From: Pseudarthrobacter oxydans | Lineage (GTDB): Bacteria > Actinomycetota > Actinomycetes > Actinomycetales > Micrococcaceae | Direction: 5' to 3' | Assembly (NCBI RefSeq): GCF_034258515.1 | Contig: NZ_CP139438.1 | Location: 558,001 to 622,000 of the forward strand | Length of the DNA stretch: 64,000 nt | Part shown: in pieces, positions 51,740 to 61,326 of the stretch | How positions within the stretch are numbered: the first letter of the stretch is position 1 | Layout of the letters: each line of letters begins with the position of its first letter | Position numbers and translations under genes: made by a program | Notes under the pieces: generated by a model | Database searches by the model: none | The model's input: the letters and a program-made list of their open reading frames with translations, nothing else | What the model was told of the DNA's origin: nothing

Positions 51740-52681
51740 ATGAAGACGCCCCGCCCGTTGCCGGACGAACTCCGGACCGGCCCCTTCACCCTTGCAGATG
51801 CGGCGCTCGCAGGAGTGTCCCCGCGGCGCTGGCGTCATGGGTCGTTGGTGCGCCATGGCAGGGGCATCCGCATGGAACGCACGACGGCGGCGCTCCCCTT
51901 GAGTGCCAGGGTGCGGCCCTTCCTTGAGGTCAATGTGCGATGTGCCGCCTCGCACCTCACTGCGGCGGAGATCCTGGTCCTGCCGCGACGCCGGCAGAAA
52001 GGGAATCCGGAAATGTTTCACGTCATCAGGCCGGAGGGTGCGGCCCACCTCAACAGGCCGCATGTCATCGTGCACAGAATGAAGCTTTACAGCGACGAGG
52101 TGACGGTAGTCGATGGAATTCCCGTGACCACTCCGGAGCGCACCTGGCTGGACATGGCGGAGATGCTGACGGTGGACGAACTCGTGGTCATGGGGGACAG
52201 CTGTGTGCGGGTGCCCAGGCCGGAGCTCGAGGGCCGGGACATGCCGTTGTGTTCCATCGGCGATCTTCAGCGGATGATCAACCGGCACAAAGGCAAGCGG
52301 GGACTCCGCAAGGCCAAAGAAGCCATAGAGCTCATCAGGGTGGGCTCGGATTCGCCCCAGGAAACACTGCTTCGGCTGGCCGTAGCACGGGCCGGGCTGC
52401 CCGAACCCGAGCTGAACGTTCCCGTCATCTCGGAGGACGGCATGAGGCACCACGAGCCGGATCTCTCCTACCGGAAGTACCGGATCGGGATCGAATACGA
52501 GGGCGAACACCACGGCGAAGAGGGACAGATTGTGCGGGACATCGACCGGTCCGAGCGCTACGCAGCCCTGGGCTGGACCGAAGTAAGGATCTCGAAGCGC
52601 CACATGTTCAACGATGCGAAACCTGCGGTCGCCAAGATCCGGGCAGCGTTGATCCAGGCCGGCTGGCGTCGAGGCGATTAA
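51740..52681 (+). CDS. DUF559-domain protein (PD-(D/E)XK nuclease-like) with N-terminal AbiEi-type region
   Basis: The 313-residue protein has an N-terminal winged-helix-like part (LPDELRTGPFTLADAALAGV, as in AbiEi-type antitoxin-like proteins). Its C-terminal DUF559 / Vsr-like domain covers about residues 215-305 (GIEYEGEHHGEEGQIVRDID, then GWTEVRISKRHMF). This domain has a PD-(D/E)XK nuclease fold in other families. ATG at 51740 gives the family start; the frame is open from 51692. The gene is bounded by palindrome copy 2 (53 bases before) and copy 3 (starting two bases after the stop). Role unknown. Confidence 0.82.
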   Translation: MKTPRPLPDELRTGPFTLADAALAGVSPRRWRHGSLVRHGRGIRMERTTAALPLSARVRPFLEVNVRCAASHLTAAEILVLPRRRQKGNPEMFHVIRPEGAAHLNRPHVIVHRMKLYSDEVTVVDGIPVTTPERTWLDMAEMLTVDELVVMGDSCVRVPRPELEGRDMPLCSIGDLQRMINRHKGKRGLRKAKEAIELIRVGSDSPQETLLRLAVARAGLPEPELNVPVISEDGMRHHEPDLSYRKYRIGIEYEGEHHGEEGQIVRDIDRSERYAALGWTEVRISKRHMFNDAKPAVAKIRAALIQAGWRRGD

Positions 52682-52682
52682 A

Positions 52683-52742
52683 AACGACTGCTCCGTATTT
52701 GTCGTTCTGAGGGTTCAAAACGACAAATACGGAGCAATCGAT
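52683..52742. repeat. 60-base palindromic element, copy 3
   Basis: Arms 52685-52706 and 52719-52740 are complementary at 21 of 22 positions around the 12-base centre CTGAGGGTTCAA. The arm reads CGACTGCTCCGTATTTG. On the minus strand the stem is followed by TTTTTAAT, so it could also terminate purL transcription. It starts two bases after the DUF559 stop and ends 12 bases before the purL stop. Confidence 0.85.
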
Positions 52743-52754
52743 CGGAGGGGAGGG

Positions 52755-55064
52755 TCAGCCGAAGTACTTCGGCAGGGTCCCCTCGTGGGCTTCACGGAGG
52801 GCGTCCAGGGACAGGGACTCCACGCCGTTGATCTCCAGGGTGCCGCTGGCCGCATCCACCACGCCGATACGCGTGTGGGCGAAGCCGCGGGCGGTGCACA
52901 TGTCCGTGAAGCGGACTTCCTCGGAGCGCGGGACGCCCACAACGGCGCGGCCCTGGGACTCGGAGAAGAGCGCCGTGAACAGGTCCACGCCGTCCCGGTC
53001 CAGGACATCCTGCAGCGCGATCCGGGCACCCACGCCGTAGCGCAGTGAGGACTCCACCAGGGCAGCTGCGAGGCCGCCCTCGGAGAGGTCGTGCGCGGAG
53101 TCGATCATGCCGTCGCGGGACGCGTTGATCAGGATCTCGCCCAGGGCGCGTTCGGCCTCGAGGTCCACCTTGGGCGGCTGGCCGCCCAGGTGTCCGCGCA
53201 TGTTGGCCCACTCGGAACCGTCAAGTTCCGCGCCGGTGGTGCCCAGCAGGTAGATCGCCTGGCCATCCTCACGCCAGCCCGACGGCGTGCGGCGGGCGAC
53301 GTCGTCGAGCTTGCCCAGCACTGCCACCACCGGGGAGGGATGGATGGGCGTGGTGCCCGTCTGGTTGTACAGGGAGACGTTGCCGCCGGTCACCGGGATG
53401 CCCAGCACCATGCAGGCGTCGGACAGGCCGCGGATGGCCTCGGCGAGCTGCCACATGACATCCGGGTCCTCGGGGGAACCGAAGTTCAGGCAGTCACTGA
53501 CAGCCATCGGGACGGCACCCGCGGTGGCAACGTTGCGGTAGGCCTCAGCCAGCGCCAGCTGCGCGCCGTGGTACGGATCGAGGTAGGTGTAGCGGCCGTT
53601 GGCGTCGGTGGCCAGGGCAACGCCCAGGCCGGTCTCCTCGTCCACGCGCACCACGCCGGCGTCGTCGGGGAATGCCATGGCGGTGTTGCCGCCCACGTAG
53701 CGGTCGTACTGGTTGGTGATCCAGGACTTGGAGCACATGTTCGGGGACGCCACCAGTTCGGTGACGGCCGCGGCCAGCTCAGCGGGGGCAGCCGGGCGTC
53801 CTGCGTCCTGAACGGAACCGGTGAAGGTGTCCGCCTGCACGGCGTCCTGCCACTCGGGGCGGGCGAACGGGCGGTCGTAGACCGGGCCGTCGTGCGCCAC
53901 GGTGCGGGGATCGACGTCGACGATCACCTCGCCTTCCCAGGTGATGATCAGGCGGCCGGTATCGGTCACCTCGCCCAGCCAGGAGTACTCCACGGCCCAC
54001 TTGTCCATCACGGCCTCGAACGCCTTCACGTTCTCGGGCGTGACCACGGCCATCATGCGTTCCTGCGACTCGGACATCAGGATCTCGCCCGGGGTCAGCG
54101 TGGGGTCGCGCAGCAGGACGGAGGTCAGCTCAACCTGCATGCCGCCGTCGCCGTTGGAGGCCAGCTCGGACGTGGCGCAGGAGATACCCGCGGCGCCAAG
54201 GTCCTGGATGCCTTCCACCAGCGAGCCCTTGAAGAGCTCCAGGCAGCATTCGATGAGGACCTTCTCGGCGAACGGGTCGCCCACCTGCACTGCGGGGCGC
54301 TTGGAGGGCTTGGTGTCGTCGAAGGACTCGGAGGCCAGCACCGAGGCGCCGCCGATGCCGTCGCCGCCGGTGCGCGCACCGAACAGGACCACTTTGTTGC
54401 CCTTGCCGGAGGCGTTGGCCAGGCGGATGTCCTCGTGCCGCATGACGCCGACGGCCAGGGCGTTGACCAGCGGGTTGCCCTGGTAGACGGAGTCGAACAC
54501 CATTTCGCCGCCGATGTTGGGCAGGCCCAGGGAGTTGCCGTAGCCGCCGATGCCGGCCACTGCACCATGCATGACGCGGGCGGTGTCCGGGTGGTCGATG
54601 GCGCCGAAGCGCAGCGGGTCCATGACGGCCACGGGGCGGGCACCCATGGAGATGATGTCGCGGACAATGCCGCCAATGCCGGTGGCTGCGCCCTGGTAGG
54701 GCTCAACGAACGACGGCGAGTTGTGCGATTCGATCTTGAAGGTCACGGCCCAGCCGTCCCCCAGGTTGGTCACGCCGGCGTTTTCGCCGATGCCCACCAG
54801 CATGTCCTTCTTCATTTCCTCGGTGACCTTCTGGCCGAACTGGCGCAGGTGGTTCTTGGAGGACTTGTAGGAGCAGTGCTCGCTCCACATGACGGAGTAC
54901 ATGGCCAGTTCCGCGCCGGTGGGGCGGCGGCCCAGGACCTTGACGATCTCGTCGAACTCGTTCTGCTTCAGGCCCAGCTCGGCCCAGGGCAGCTCCGTGT
55001 CCGGCGTCTTCGCGGCGTGCTCGACCGTGTCGATATTGAACTTCTTGGTGGTTTCCGTGGTCAC
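52755..55064 (-). CDS. purL: Phosphoribosylformylglycinamidine synthase, large subunit
   Basis: The 769-residue PurL begins with the linker and HEAAK-like start ([18 protein letters not shown]). It has the ATP-site residues [17 protein letters not shown], the [16 protein letters not shown] loop, [18 protein letters not shown] and the final AIR-synthase-like half ([14 protein letters not shown]). It works with PurS and PurQ in step four of purine synthesis. Its start overlaps the purQ stop (four bases). The antisense strand holds a long spurious frame. Palindrome copy 3 follows its end. Confidence 0.97.
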   Translation of the reverse strand: MTTETTKKFNIDTVEHAAKTPDTELPWAELGLKQNEFDEIVKVLGRRPTGAELAMYSVMWSEHCSYKSSKNHLRQFGQKVTEEMKKDMLVGIGENAGVTNLGDGWAVTFKIESHNSPSFVEPYQGAATGIGGIVRDIISMGARPVAVMDPLRFGAIDHPDTARVMHGAVAGIGGYGNSLGLPNIGGEMVFDSVYQGNPLVNALAVGVMRHEDIRLANASGKGNKVVLFGARTGGDGIGGASVLASESFDDTKPSKRPAVQVGDPFAEKVLIECCLELFKGSLVEGIQDLGAAGISCATSELASNGDGGMQVELTSVLLRDPTLTPGEILMSESQERMMAVVTPENVKAFEAVMDKWAVEYSWLGEVTDTGRLIITWEGEVIVDVDPRTVAHDGPVYDRPFARPEWQDAVQADTFTGSVQDAGRPAAPAELAAAVTELVASPNMCSKSWITNQYDRYVGGNTAMAFPDDAGVVRVDEETGLGVALATDANGRYTYLDPYHGAQLALAEAYRNVATAGAVPMAVSDCLNFGSPEDPDVMWQLAEAIRGLSDACMVLGIPVTGGNVSLYNQTGTTPIHPSPVVAVLGKLDDVARRTPSGWREDGQAIYLLGTTGAELDGSEWANMRGHLGGQPPKVDLEAERALGEILINASRDGMIDSAHDLSEGGLAAALVESSLRYGVGARIALQDVLDRDGVDLFTALFSESQGRAVVGVPRSEEVRFTDMCTARGFAHTRIGVVDAASGTLEINGVESLSLDALREAHEGTLPKYFG

Positions 55065-55846
55065 TTGTCGCCTCCCACAATCTTGTTCAGGACGGAGGTG
55101 AAGAAACCGAGGCCGTCGGTGTCGGACCCGGCGATACCCGTCTCACGGGACACAACAGTCTCGGGGCCGAAGCCGACCTCCACGGCGTGCTCGGGGTGCG
55201 GCATGAGGCCCACCACGTTGCCGGCGGCGTTGGAGATGCCGGCGATGTCGCGGCGTGAGCCGTTCGGGTTGAAGCCCACATAGCGGAACACCACGCGGCC
55301 CTCAGCCTCAAGGGCGTCCAGGGTCTTTTCGTCCGCGATGTACTGGCCATCCTGGTTCTTGAGCGGGATGGTGATTTCCTGGCCCGCCTGGTAGTCCAGG
55401 GTCCACGCGGTGTTGCTGTTCTCGACGCGCAGCACCTGGTCGCGGCAGAGGAACTTCAGGTGGTCGTTCTTGATCATCGAGCCGGGCAGCAGGTGCGACT
55501 CGGTGAGGATCTGGAAGCCGTTGCAGATGCCGAGGACCGGCAGCTTGGCGTCGGAGTTGGCGGCGTCGATGATTCTGGACATCAGCGGCGCGAAGCGGGC
55601 AATGGCGCCTGCGCGGAGGTAGTCGCCGTAGGAGAAACCGCCGGGAATCACCACGGCGTCCACGTCACCAAGCTGGGAGTCGCCATGCCAGAGTTCGACG
55701 GCGGTGCCGCCGGCCAGGCGGATTGCGCGGGCAGCGTCGCGGTCATCGAGCGTTCCCGGGAAGGTGACGACGCCGATCTTCGCGTCCGCGAGGCGCGCAT
55801 CTGCGGCGACGGCGGTTGCGCCGCCGATCAGGGGAAGTTCAGTCAT
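55061..55846 (-). CDS. purQ: Phosphoribosylformylglycinamidine synthase, glutaminase subunit
   Basis: The 261-residue class I glutamine amidotransferase has [18 protein letters not shown], the catalytic Cys in [10 protein letters not shown] and His/Glu in MPHPEHAVE. It feeds ammonia to PurL. The ATG at 55846 begins MTELPLIGG and lies three bases from the purS stop. A later start near [10 protein letters not shown] is possible because the first 20 residues are not conserved. The frame extends upstream inside purS but that is not coding. Confidence 0.95.
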   Translation of the reverse strand: MTELPLIGGATAVAADARLADAKIGVVTFPGTLDDRDAARAIRLAGGTAVELWHGDSQLGDVDAVVIPGGFSYGDYLRAGAIARFAPLMSRIIDAANSDAKLPVLGICNGFQILTESHLLPGSMIKNDHLKFLCRDQVLRVENSNTAWTLDYQAGQEITIPLKNQDGQYIADEKTLDALEAEGRVVFRYVGFNPNGSRRDIAGISNAAGNVVGLMPHPEHAVEVGFGPETVVSRETGIAGSDTDGLGFFTSVLNKIVGGDK

Positions 55847-55847
55847 G

Positions 55848-56099
55848 TCAGGCCTCGACGACCTCGACGTTGACGACGTCCTCGATGACGGGGTTGGACA
55901 GGAGGGTCTCTGCGGCATTGCGTGCCTGGGCCAGGATTTCCTCGGTCACCTCGCCGTCGACGGTCAGTTCGAACCGCTTGCCCTGGCGGACAGCGCTGAA
56001 GCTGGTGAAGCCCAGACGGGGGAGAGCGCCGACGATCGCCTTCCCCTGCGGGTCCAGAATCTCGGGCTTGGGCATGACGTCAACAACGATCCGGGGCAT
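55848..56099 (-). CDS. purS: Phosphoribosylformylglycinamidine synthase subunit PurS
   Basis: The 83-residue protein starts [20 protein letters not shown] and ends in [13 protein letters not shown], the PurS pattern. It is the small bridging subunit needed by the three-part FGAM synthase of Gram-positive bacteria. CAGGAG lies seven bases upstream of the ATG at 56099. It is first in the purS-purQ-purL operon. A longer upstream frame is not conserved. Confidence 0.95.
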   Translation of the reverse strand: MPRIVVDVMPKPEILDPQGKAIVGALPRLGFTSFSAVRQGKRFELTVDGEVTEEILAQARNAAETLLSNPVIEDVVNVEVVEA

Positions 56100-56369
56100 C
56101 CGGTAACTCCTGTGCGTGAGCTTGGGTAAGGGCGCAGCGGAGTGGTGCCGTCTCACGCCGTACCGGGGTGTCTGGGACATGCTGTGCCAGGCACTGTTTC
56201 CTAGACCTTGTGGACGGGCGCTCCGCGAGCTTGCTAGCCCATTCTACCGGCCGCAGCGCCCCACCCTGTATTCGGGCGATTGACGGTGGTTCCGGGGTTG
56301 ATTTCGGCGTGACTACAGGTATCGGCGGGAGTTCTGGAGTTGTGCGTCCTGCGTCACTAGGATTGCTGG

Positions 56370-56555
56370 ATGGCTGAGAATTCGAAATCCCTGCTGTTGC
56401 CAGTGGTTGCCGCAGCAGTGTTCGCCGGGCTGGGCCGGATGGTGCTCCAGAAGATCAAGGCTGACCGGTTCGCCCGGGAGAACCGGGTGGCAGGTCCCGT
56501 GGATGAAAAGACCAGGCAGTGGATCAGCGAGGTGGTCCGCACCCCGCGCCGGTAG
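56370..56555 (+). CDS. Small hypothetical membrane protein
   Basis: The 61-residue protein has a short N-terminus, one hydrophobic helix (SLLLPVVAAAVFAGLGRMVL, residues about 7-26) and a basic/acidic tail ending in RTPRR. No family is recognised. A terminator hairpin follows 29 bases after its stop, which supports a real transcript. Confidence 0.6.
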   Translation: MAENSKSLLLPVVAAAVFAGLGRMVLQKIKADRFARENRVAGPVDEKTRQWISEVVRTPRR

Positions 56556-56584
56556 CGGGAGGCGTTTGCCATCTGAGAACTTGT

Positions 56585-56610
56585 AAGGGCGTCTTCGGGG
56601 CGCCCTTTTT
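56585..56610 (+). terminator. Rho-independent terminator after the small membrane gene
   Basis: AAGGGCG and CGCCCTT form the main stem around TC-TTCG-GG, and TTTTT follows. It precedes the subtilase gene. Confidence 0.85.
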
Positions 56611-56810
56611 GATGCTCCGCCGCAGTCTCCTGTCTCCCGTGTGACTGGCCAAAATATTGGTTTTGTGTCCTATGTCATATTCAGCTATCACTCTGTACTC
56701 TTTGAACCGACTGGTCTCATGGAATGACAAGATCTGTAATTCCGTGTGCCAAGTCAGTCGTTTCGGGCCCCCAACCGTGGCTGGGCCGGTACATCGTGAA
56801 AGGTTTGCAC

Positions 56811-59800
56811 GTGAGATCTACTGGAAAGAGCCCCATCCGGGGCGGGGGATTCCGGAAGGCAGCGGCGCTTGCCGTGGGCTTGCCGCTTCTCCTCACCTCG
56901 ATGGCCATCAGTCCCGCCACCGCGGCGCCTGCCGGGCTGGATCAGGCAGTCGCTGCCAAGGAAACTGCACCTGCCGAATTCAAGGACGGCCGCTACATTG
57001 TGGTCCTGGCGGAAGCAGCGGCCGCCGCCTACGAGGGCGGCACCCCCGGGCTGGGCGCAACTAAGCCCGATAACGGGCGGAAGCTGGACTCCGGCAGCGC
57101 CAGCTACAGGGCCTACGACGCACACCTGCGCAAGCAGCAGCGGGAGGTGGCGGCAAGCCAGGGGGTGACCCCGGGAAAGCAGTACACGGCCGCCCTGAAC
57201 GGCTTCACCGCCGAGCTTACTGCCGCCCAGGCCATGGAACTTTCCAAGGATGAGCGCGTGATGGTGGTTGCGCCCGACGTGGAAAACGCTCCTGACTACA
57301 CCACCACCGACTTCCTCAAGCTGACGGGCCCCGACGGCGTCTGGGCCAAGCAGTTCGGCGGCGAAGCCAACGCCGGCAAGGGCGTGGTGGTTGGCGTCAT
57401 CGACTCGGGCTATGCACCGGACAACCCGTTCCTCCAGGGCGAACCGGTCCAGCCCCTGAGCGGCCCGGCCCAGGTGGGCGTACCGTACCGCACCGCGGAA
57501 GGCCGGATCGCCATGCTCAAGGCTGACGGCACCACCTTCGAGGGTGAATGCCAAAAGGGCCAGGGCACCGGAGCGTCGTTCGACGGCTCCCTGTGCAACT
57601 CCAAGGTCGTTGGCGCGAGGTACTTCGCCGATTCGTTCCTGCAATACGTAGCCCCGCAGAACCGGGCCCCGGAGGAACTCATCTCCCCGGTCGACGTCGG
57701 AAGCCACGGAACCCACACGGCCACCACCGCTGCGGGTAACGCGAATGTGGAGCAGGTGATTGACGGCGCAAACTTCGGCAAGAGCTCCGGCGTTGCCCCC
57801 GCCGCGAAGGTCTCGGTATACAAAGTCTGCTGGGAGGACACCAACCCGGACACCGGCGGCTGCTATTCCTCCGCTTCCGTGGAGGCGGTGGAGGCCGCAA
57901 TCAAGGACGGCGTGGATGTCCTGAACTACTCCATTTCCGGCAACAACAACAACACCACCGATCCCGTCGCGTTGGCGTTCCTCAATGCTGCCGCTGCAGG
58001 CGTCTTCGTGTCCGCATCAGCCGGCAACTCCGGGCCCACGGTGTCCACGGTCAACCACGCCTCACCCTGGCTGACCACGGTTGCCGCATCCACATTCCCC
58101 AGTGACCTGCTGGGCACCGTCAAGGTCTCGGACGGCTCGCTCTACCGCGGAGCTTCGATCATGAAATCCGAGGTTGCGGACAAAGCGGTTATCGTCGCCT
58201 CGGCCGCGGCAGCAGCCGGAGCCACCAACGCCAACCTGTGCGCCCCGGGCTCCCTCGACGCGGCCAAGGTTGCAGGCAAAGTGGTGGTCTGCGACCGCGG
58301 CGTGGTGGACCGGACGGCCAAGAGCCAGGAAGTCCAGGACAAGGGCGGCGTCGGCATGATCCTGGTGAACCTCACCAGCAGCTCCGAGGATGCGGACAAC
58401 CATGTGCTCCCCACCGTTCATGTCAACGCACCCAAGAGCCTGGAACTGAAAGCCAAGCTGGAGTCCAACCCCGCCTTGACAGTCAGCCTCGTCAAGGGCG
58501 ACCTCACGGGCCTGCCGGCGGCGCCTGCGCCCCAGGTCGCCGGGTTCTCCTCCCGTGGACCTACCCTCGCCGCCGGCGGTGACCTGCTGAAGCCGGACAT
58601 TGCGGCTCCCGGCGTGAACGTCCTTGCCGGTGTCTCCACTATCGGCAACAACGGTGACCAGTTCGGCTTTATGTCCGGAACCTCCATGGCTGCGCCGCAC
58701 ATCGCCGGATTCGGGGCCCTGGTGCTCAGCAAGCAGCCCAAATGGACGCCCGCGATGGTCAAATCGGCCATGATGACCACCGCTTACCCGCTGGTGAAAG
58801 CCGACGGTACGCCCAATACGGATCCGTTCCAGGGCGGCGCCGGCCACATCGACTCCACCCGGGTCCTGGATCCGGGCCTGGTCTACAACTCAGGCACCAA
58901 GGACTGGCTCGGCTTCCTTAACGGCCAGGGCGTGGACACCGGTGCTCCGCAGGCCGGCTCCATTGCGGCCCGCGACCTGAACGTTCCGTCGATCGCGCTC
59001 GGCAGCCTGGTTGGGGAAGTACAGGTCAAGCGACAGCTCACTGCCCTGGTTCCAGGAATCTACCGCCCGGAAGTCAACATGCCGGGATTCAACGTCCAGG
59101 TTGAGCCGAACGCACTGAACTTCGCCAAGGCCGGCCAGACCCGCGAGGTCACGCTGACCATCCGGAACGTCAGCGCTCCGGTGGGCAAGTTCAGCAGCGG
59201 CACCCTGACCTGGAAGGGCCCGCGTACCGTGAGCTCTCCCATCGCAATCCGGCCTGTTGATGCGCAGATCGCCCCGTCCTTCTCTTTCAGCTCCGCTTCC
59301 GGCAGCGGGACCGGCACGATGGAACTGGTGTCCGGTTCGGACAGCCCGATCAACGTCGGGGTGGAAGGGCTTGCTCCGCTGAGCCAAACGGCCATTTCCA
59401 AGACTCCCGGCGCGTACGCCCCCCGGAACGACGCCCACAACGCGCTGCTTCAGGTGGCAGTCCCGGAGGGAGCCTCTTTCGCCCGCCTGGGCGTCCAGGC
59501 GCAATCGGACGACGTCGACTGGGACATGGTGGTCTACGCACCGAATGCTTCGGGCGGCTTGACGGCCACCCAGGTGGCGACAGCTTCGGCCAGCGAGTTT
59601 TTGGACCTTGAATCGCCCCGTGCGGGCACGTACTACGTGGTGGCCAACCTGTACTCCACGCCGGACAATGGACCGGCCACCGCTTCCGTCCAGGCAGTGA
59701 CCTTCGCGGGCGATGCCGGCAACCTCGCGGTGGACCCGAATCCGATCGTGGCCCCGAACGGCACCGCCACCTCCGCCACGCTTTCCTGGACCGGCCTGTC

Positions 59801-59939
59801 CGCAGGTGCCTACGTTTCGCGGCTCAGCCTGGGCGGGAACGGCATCAGGACGTGGGTCAACGTCCAGGTGGGCGCCGCGCCCACTGCCCCGGCAGGGGCT
59901 CCGCAGGTCGCGGTCGCGGACGCAGTACCAGCGTCATAG
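56811..59939 (+). CDS. Large secreted S8 subtilisin-like serine protease with PA domain
   Basis: The 1042-residue protein has a signal peptide (about 1-38), an I9-like propeptide (about 55-165) and a catalytic domain. The triad is Asp198 (GVIDSGYAPD), His299 (GSHGTHTATT) and Ser625 (SGTSMAAPHIAG). A PA-type insert sits between His and Ser (about 430-560). The last 400 residues are beta-rich, Fn3-like. It is an extracellular protease of the cucumisin type. The GTG at 56811 was chosen because GAAAGG lies seven bases upstream; the frame is open earlier. SSI-like genes follow on the other strand. Confidence 0.93.
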   Translation: MRSTGKSPIRGGGFRKAAALAVGLPLLLTSMAISPATAAPAGLDQAVAAKETAPAEFKDGRYIVVLAEAAAAAYEGGTPGLGATKPDNGRKLDSGSASYRAYDAHLRKQQREVAASQGVTPGKQYTAALNGFTAELTAAQAMELSKDERVMVVAPDVENAPDYTTTDFLKLTGPDGVWAKQFGGEANAGKGVVVGVIDSGYAPDNPFLQGEPVQPLSGPAQVGVPYRTAEGRIAMLKADGTTFEGECQKGQGTGASFDGSLCNSKVVGARYFADSFLQYVAPQNRAPEELISPVDVGSHGTHTATTAAGNANVEQVIDGANFGKSSGVAPAAKVSVYKVCWEDTNPDTGGCYSSASVEAVEAAIKDGVDVLNYSISGNNNNTTDPVALAFLNAAAAGVFVSASAGNSGPTVSTVNHASPWLTTVAASTFPSDLLGTVKVSDGSLYRGASIMKSEVADKAVIVASAAAAAGATNANLCAPGSLDAAKVAGKVVVCDRGVVDRTAKSQEVQDKGGVGMILVNLTSSSEDADNHVLPTVHVNAPKSLELKAKLESNPALTVSLVKGDLTGLPAAPAPQVAGFSSRGPTLAAGGDLLKPDIAAPGVNVLAGVSTIGNNGDQFGFMSGTSMAAPHIAGFGALVLSKQPKWTPAMVKSAMMTTAYPLVKADGTPNTDPFQGGAGHIDSTRVLDPGLVYNSGTKDWLGFLNGQGVDTGAPQAGSIAARDLNVPSIALGSLVGEVQVKRQLTALVPGIYRPEVNMPGFNVQVEPNALNFAKAGQTREVTLTIRNVSAPVGKFSSGTLTWKGPRTVSSPIAIRPVDAQIAPSFSFSSASGSGTGTMELVSGSDSPINVGVEGLAPLSQTAISKTPGAYAPRNDAHNALLQVAVPEGASFARLGVQAQSDDVDWDMVVYAPNASGGLTATQVATASASEFLDLESPRAGTYYVVANLYSTPDNGPATASVQAVTFAGDAGNLAVDPNPIVAPNGTATSATLSWTGLSAGAYVSRLSLGGNGIRTWVNVQVGAAPTAPAGAPQVAVADAVPAS

Positions 59940-59965
59940 GAACCTCCCCTTCTTGTAAGGAAAAA

Positions 59966-60002
59966 CAGGATCCCCGGGCGGTCGAACCGTCCGGGGATCC
60001 TG
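59966..60002. terminator. Hairpin between the subtilase and SSI-like genes
   Basis: CAGGATCCCCGG pairs with CCGGGGATCCTG around GCGGTTCGAACCGT-like inner pairing (37 bases in all). CTTTG follows on the plus strand. It probably ends both convergent transcripts. Confidence 0.75.
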
Positions 60003-60034
60003 CTTTGTGTGAAGGGCCGTGCCGCATCGGGGTC

Positions 60035-60382
60035 CTAGGTGTTGCCCCATGCCCCGCCGGCACTGCCCAGCAGCGGTGCCATCGCGTTCCAGCGCGCGAT
60101 TTCGCAGCCGTCCGTCCGCCTGAAAATGGAACTGACAGGGCGGCCATGGAAAATTCCAGTGACCACGGCGATCTGCGGCCCGCCGTACTGCTGGGTGCAC
60201 AAGCGTGGTGGTCCGGGCTTGGGAAAAAAGATGTCCTCGCCGTACTTCTCCACGGCTGCGAGGGCAGCTTCGGGGTCCGGCAGCGTGCTCCCGGGCTGGT
60301 TACGTCCGTCGTCGGCTATGAGCCGAAATACGTGCTCGACGGCGGCCGGATCCTCCTTGAGCCTGACAGTGAGATCGATCAT
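60035..60382 (-). CDS. SSI-like protein without signal peptide (possible subtilisin inhibitor)
   Basis: The 115-residue protein aligns with the Streptomyces subtilisin inhibitor C-terminal half: CTQQYGGPQIAVVTGIFHG and FRRTDGCEIARWN. It keeps the second Cys pair (Cys62 and Cys93), but the first Cys pair is absent and there is no signal peptide. The predicted P1 residue is Gln64. The ATG at 60382 lies four bases inside the upstream gene (ATGA-type overlap). It may act in the cytoplasm or be a decayed inhibitor. The relative at 61298 is secreted. Confidence 0.65.
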   Translation of the reverse strand: MIDLTVRLKEDPAAVEHVFRLIADDGRNQPGSTLPDPEAALAAVEKYGEDIFFPKPGPPRLCTQQYGGPQIAVVTGIFHGRPVSSIFRRTDGCEIARWNAMAPLLGSAGGAWGNT

Positions 60383-61326
60383 GCGGTCACGCCGGGAACG
60401 GTCGGGGACAGTGCGTCCAGCGCAACGGCCAGCCTCTCGCGTAGGGCTGCTGCCTCGGTGGCGAAGGAGCGCTGGTGCTCCACGTAGGCTGCCTTCCCCT
60501 GGGGCGTCTCGATGGGAATGGCCGGATAGCCCCACCCCGCCAGGTCGTAGGGAGAAGCCTGCATGTCCATGGCGCGGATCCGCCAGGACAGCTCGAAGCA
60601 TTCCATCACCAGTTCGCTGGACAGGGCCGGCAGCAGCTTGTAGGCCCACTTGTACAGGTCCATGTTGGCGTGGAGGCAGCCCGGCTGTTCCTGGTGGCGC
60701 TGGCTGTCCCGGCTCGGCGCAAACTCATTCAGCGGAACGGCGTCCGGCGTATAAAAGCGGAAGGCATCGAAGTGCGTGCAGCGGATCCTGTTGTCCTCCA
60801 CCACCTTGTCAGTGCCTGCCGAACCCAGCCGCAGCTGGAGGTATTCATGGCGCAGGTCGAACTTGTCCTGGCGGTAGACCATCGCCCATTCGTGCAGGCC
60901 AAAGCAGCCGAACTGGGCCGGGCGTGCGGCGGTCCCCCGCACGATGATGCCGGCAAAGGCAACAGCCTCGCTGCGTTCGGCAAGAAAGGCGTCCCGGTCA
61001 AAGGTGACCGCGGTGCTTCCTTCCGGCAGCCCCAGGAAGGCAAGCTCGCCGTCGTCGAGCGTCCTGTAGTGCTTCCAGGCCGTACGTGCGGCCGCTGCCC
61101 TGCCCGCCAGGACGTACCCGGCGCCGGGGTGCCAGCGCCGCAGCTGGCCCGGTTTCTGGGTGTAGTAGGTGAACAGGAAGTCTTCCACCGGGTGCTTCTT
61201 GCCCGCAGACCTGCGGGCAAGGTAGGGGTCGGCGTAGCGGCTGACGCGCTGGTGGTGGGCCTCCTCCAGCGGCCGCCAAACATCCGCCGCCAGAAGCTTA
61301 AGCTCCACCGGCGGCACCCAGGACAT
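60379..61326 (-). CDS. Conserved actinobacterial protein, often annotated as 3-methyladenine DNA glycosylase
   Basis: The 315-residue protein is a member of a widely conserved actinobacterial family. It has DLHxx-like patches (HEWAMVYRQDKFDLRHEYLQ), GCLHANMDLYKWAYKLLPAL and DLAGWGYPAIPIETPQG. Homologs carry a 3-methyladenine DNA glycosylase label, but I see no classical AlkA/Tag active-site motif, so the label is doubtful. It is co-directional with, and overlaps, both SSI-like genes. Confidence 0.7.
   Translation of the reverse strand: MSWVPPVELKLLAADVWRPLEEAHHQRVSRYADPYLARRSAGKKHPVEDFLFTYYTQKPGQLRRWHPGAGYVLAGRAAAARTAWKHYRTLDDGELAFLGLPEGSTAVTFDRDAFLAERSEAVAFAGIIVRGTAARPAQFGCFGLHEWAMVYRQDKFDLRHEYLQLRLGSAGTDKVVEDNRIRCTHFDAFRFYTPDAVPLNEFAPSRDSQRHQEQPGCLHANMDLYKWAYKLLPALSSELVMECFELSWRIRAMDMQASPYDLAGWGYPAIPIETPQGKAAYVEHQRSFATEAAALRERLAVALDALSPTVPGVTA

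Noticed and set aside
53091..55283. Long plus-strand open frame of 730 codons opposite purL
   Set aside because: It runs entirely antisense to the well-conserved purL and purQ genes, has a His/Gly/Val-biased composition typical of high-GC shadow frames and matches no protein family I recognise.
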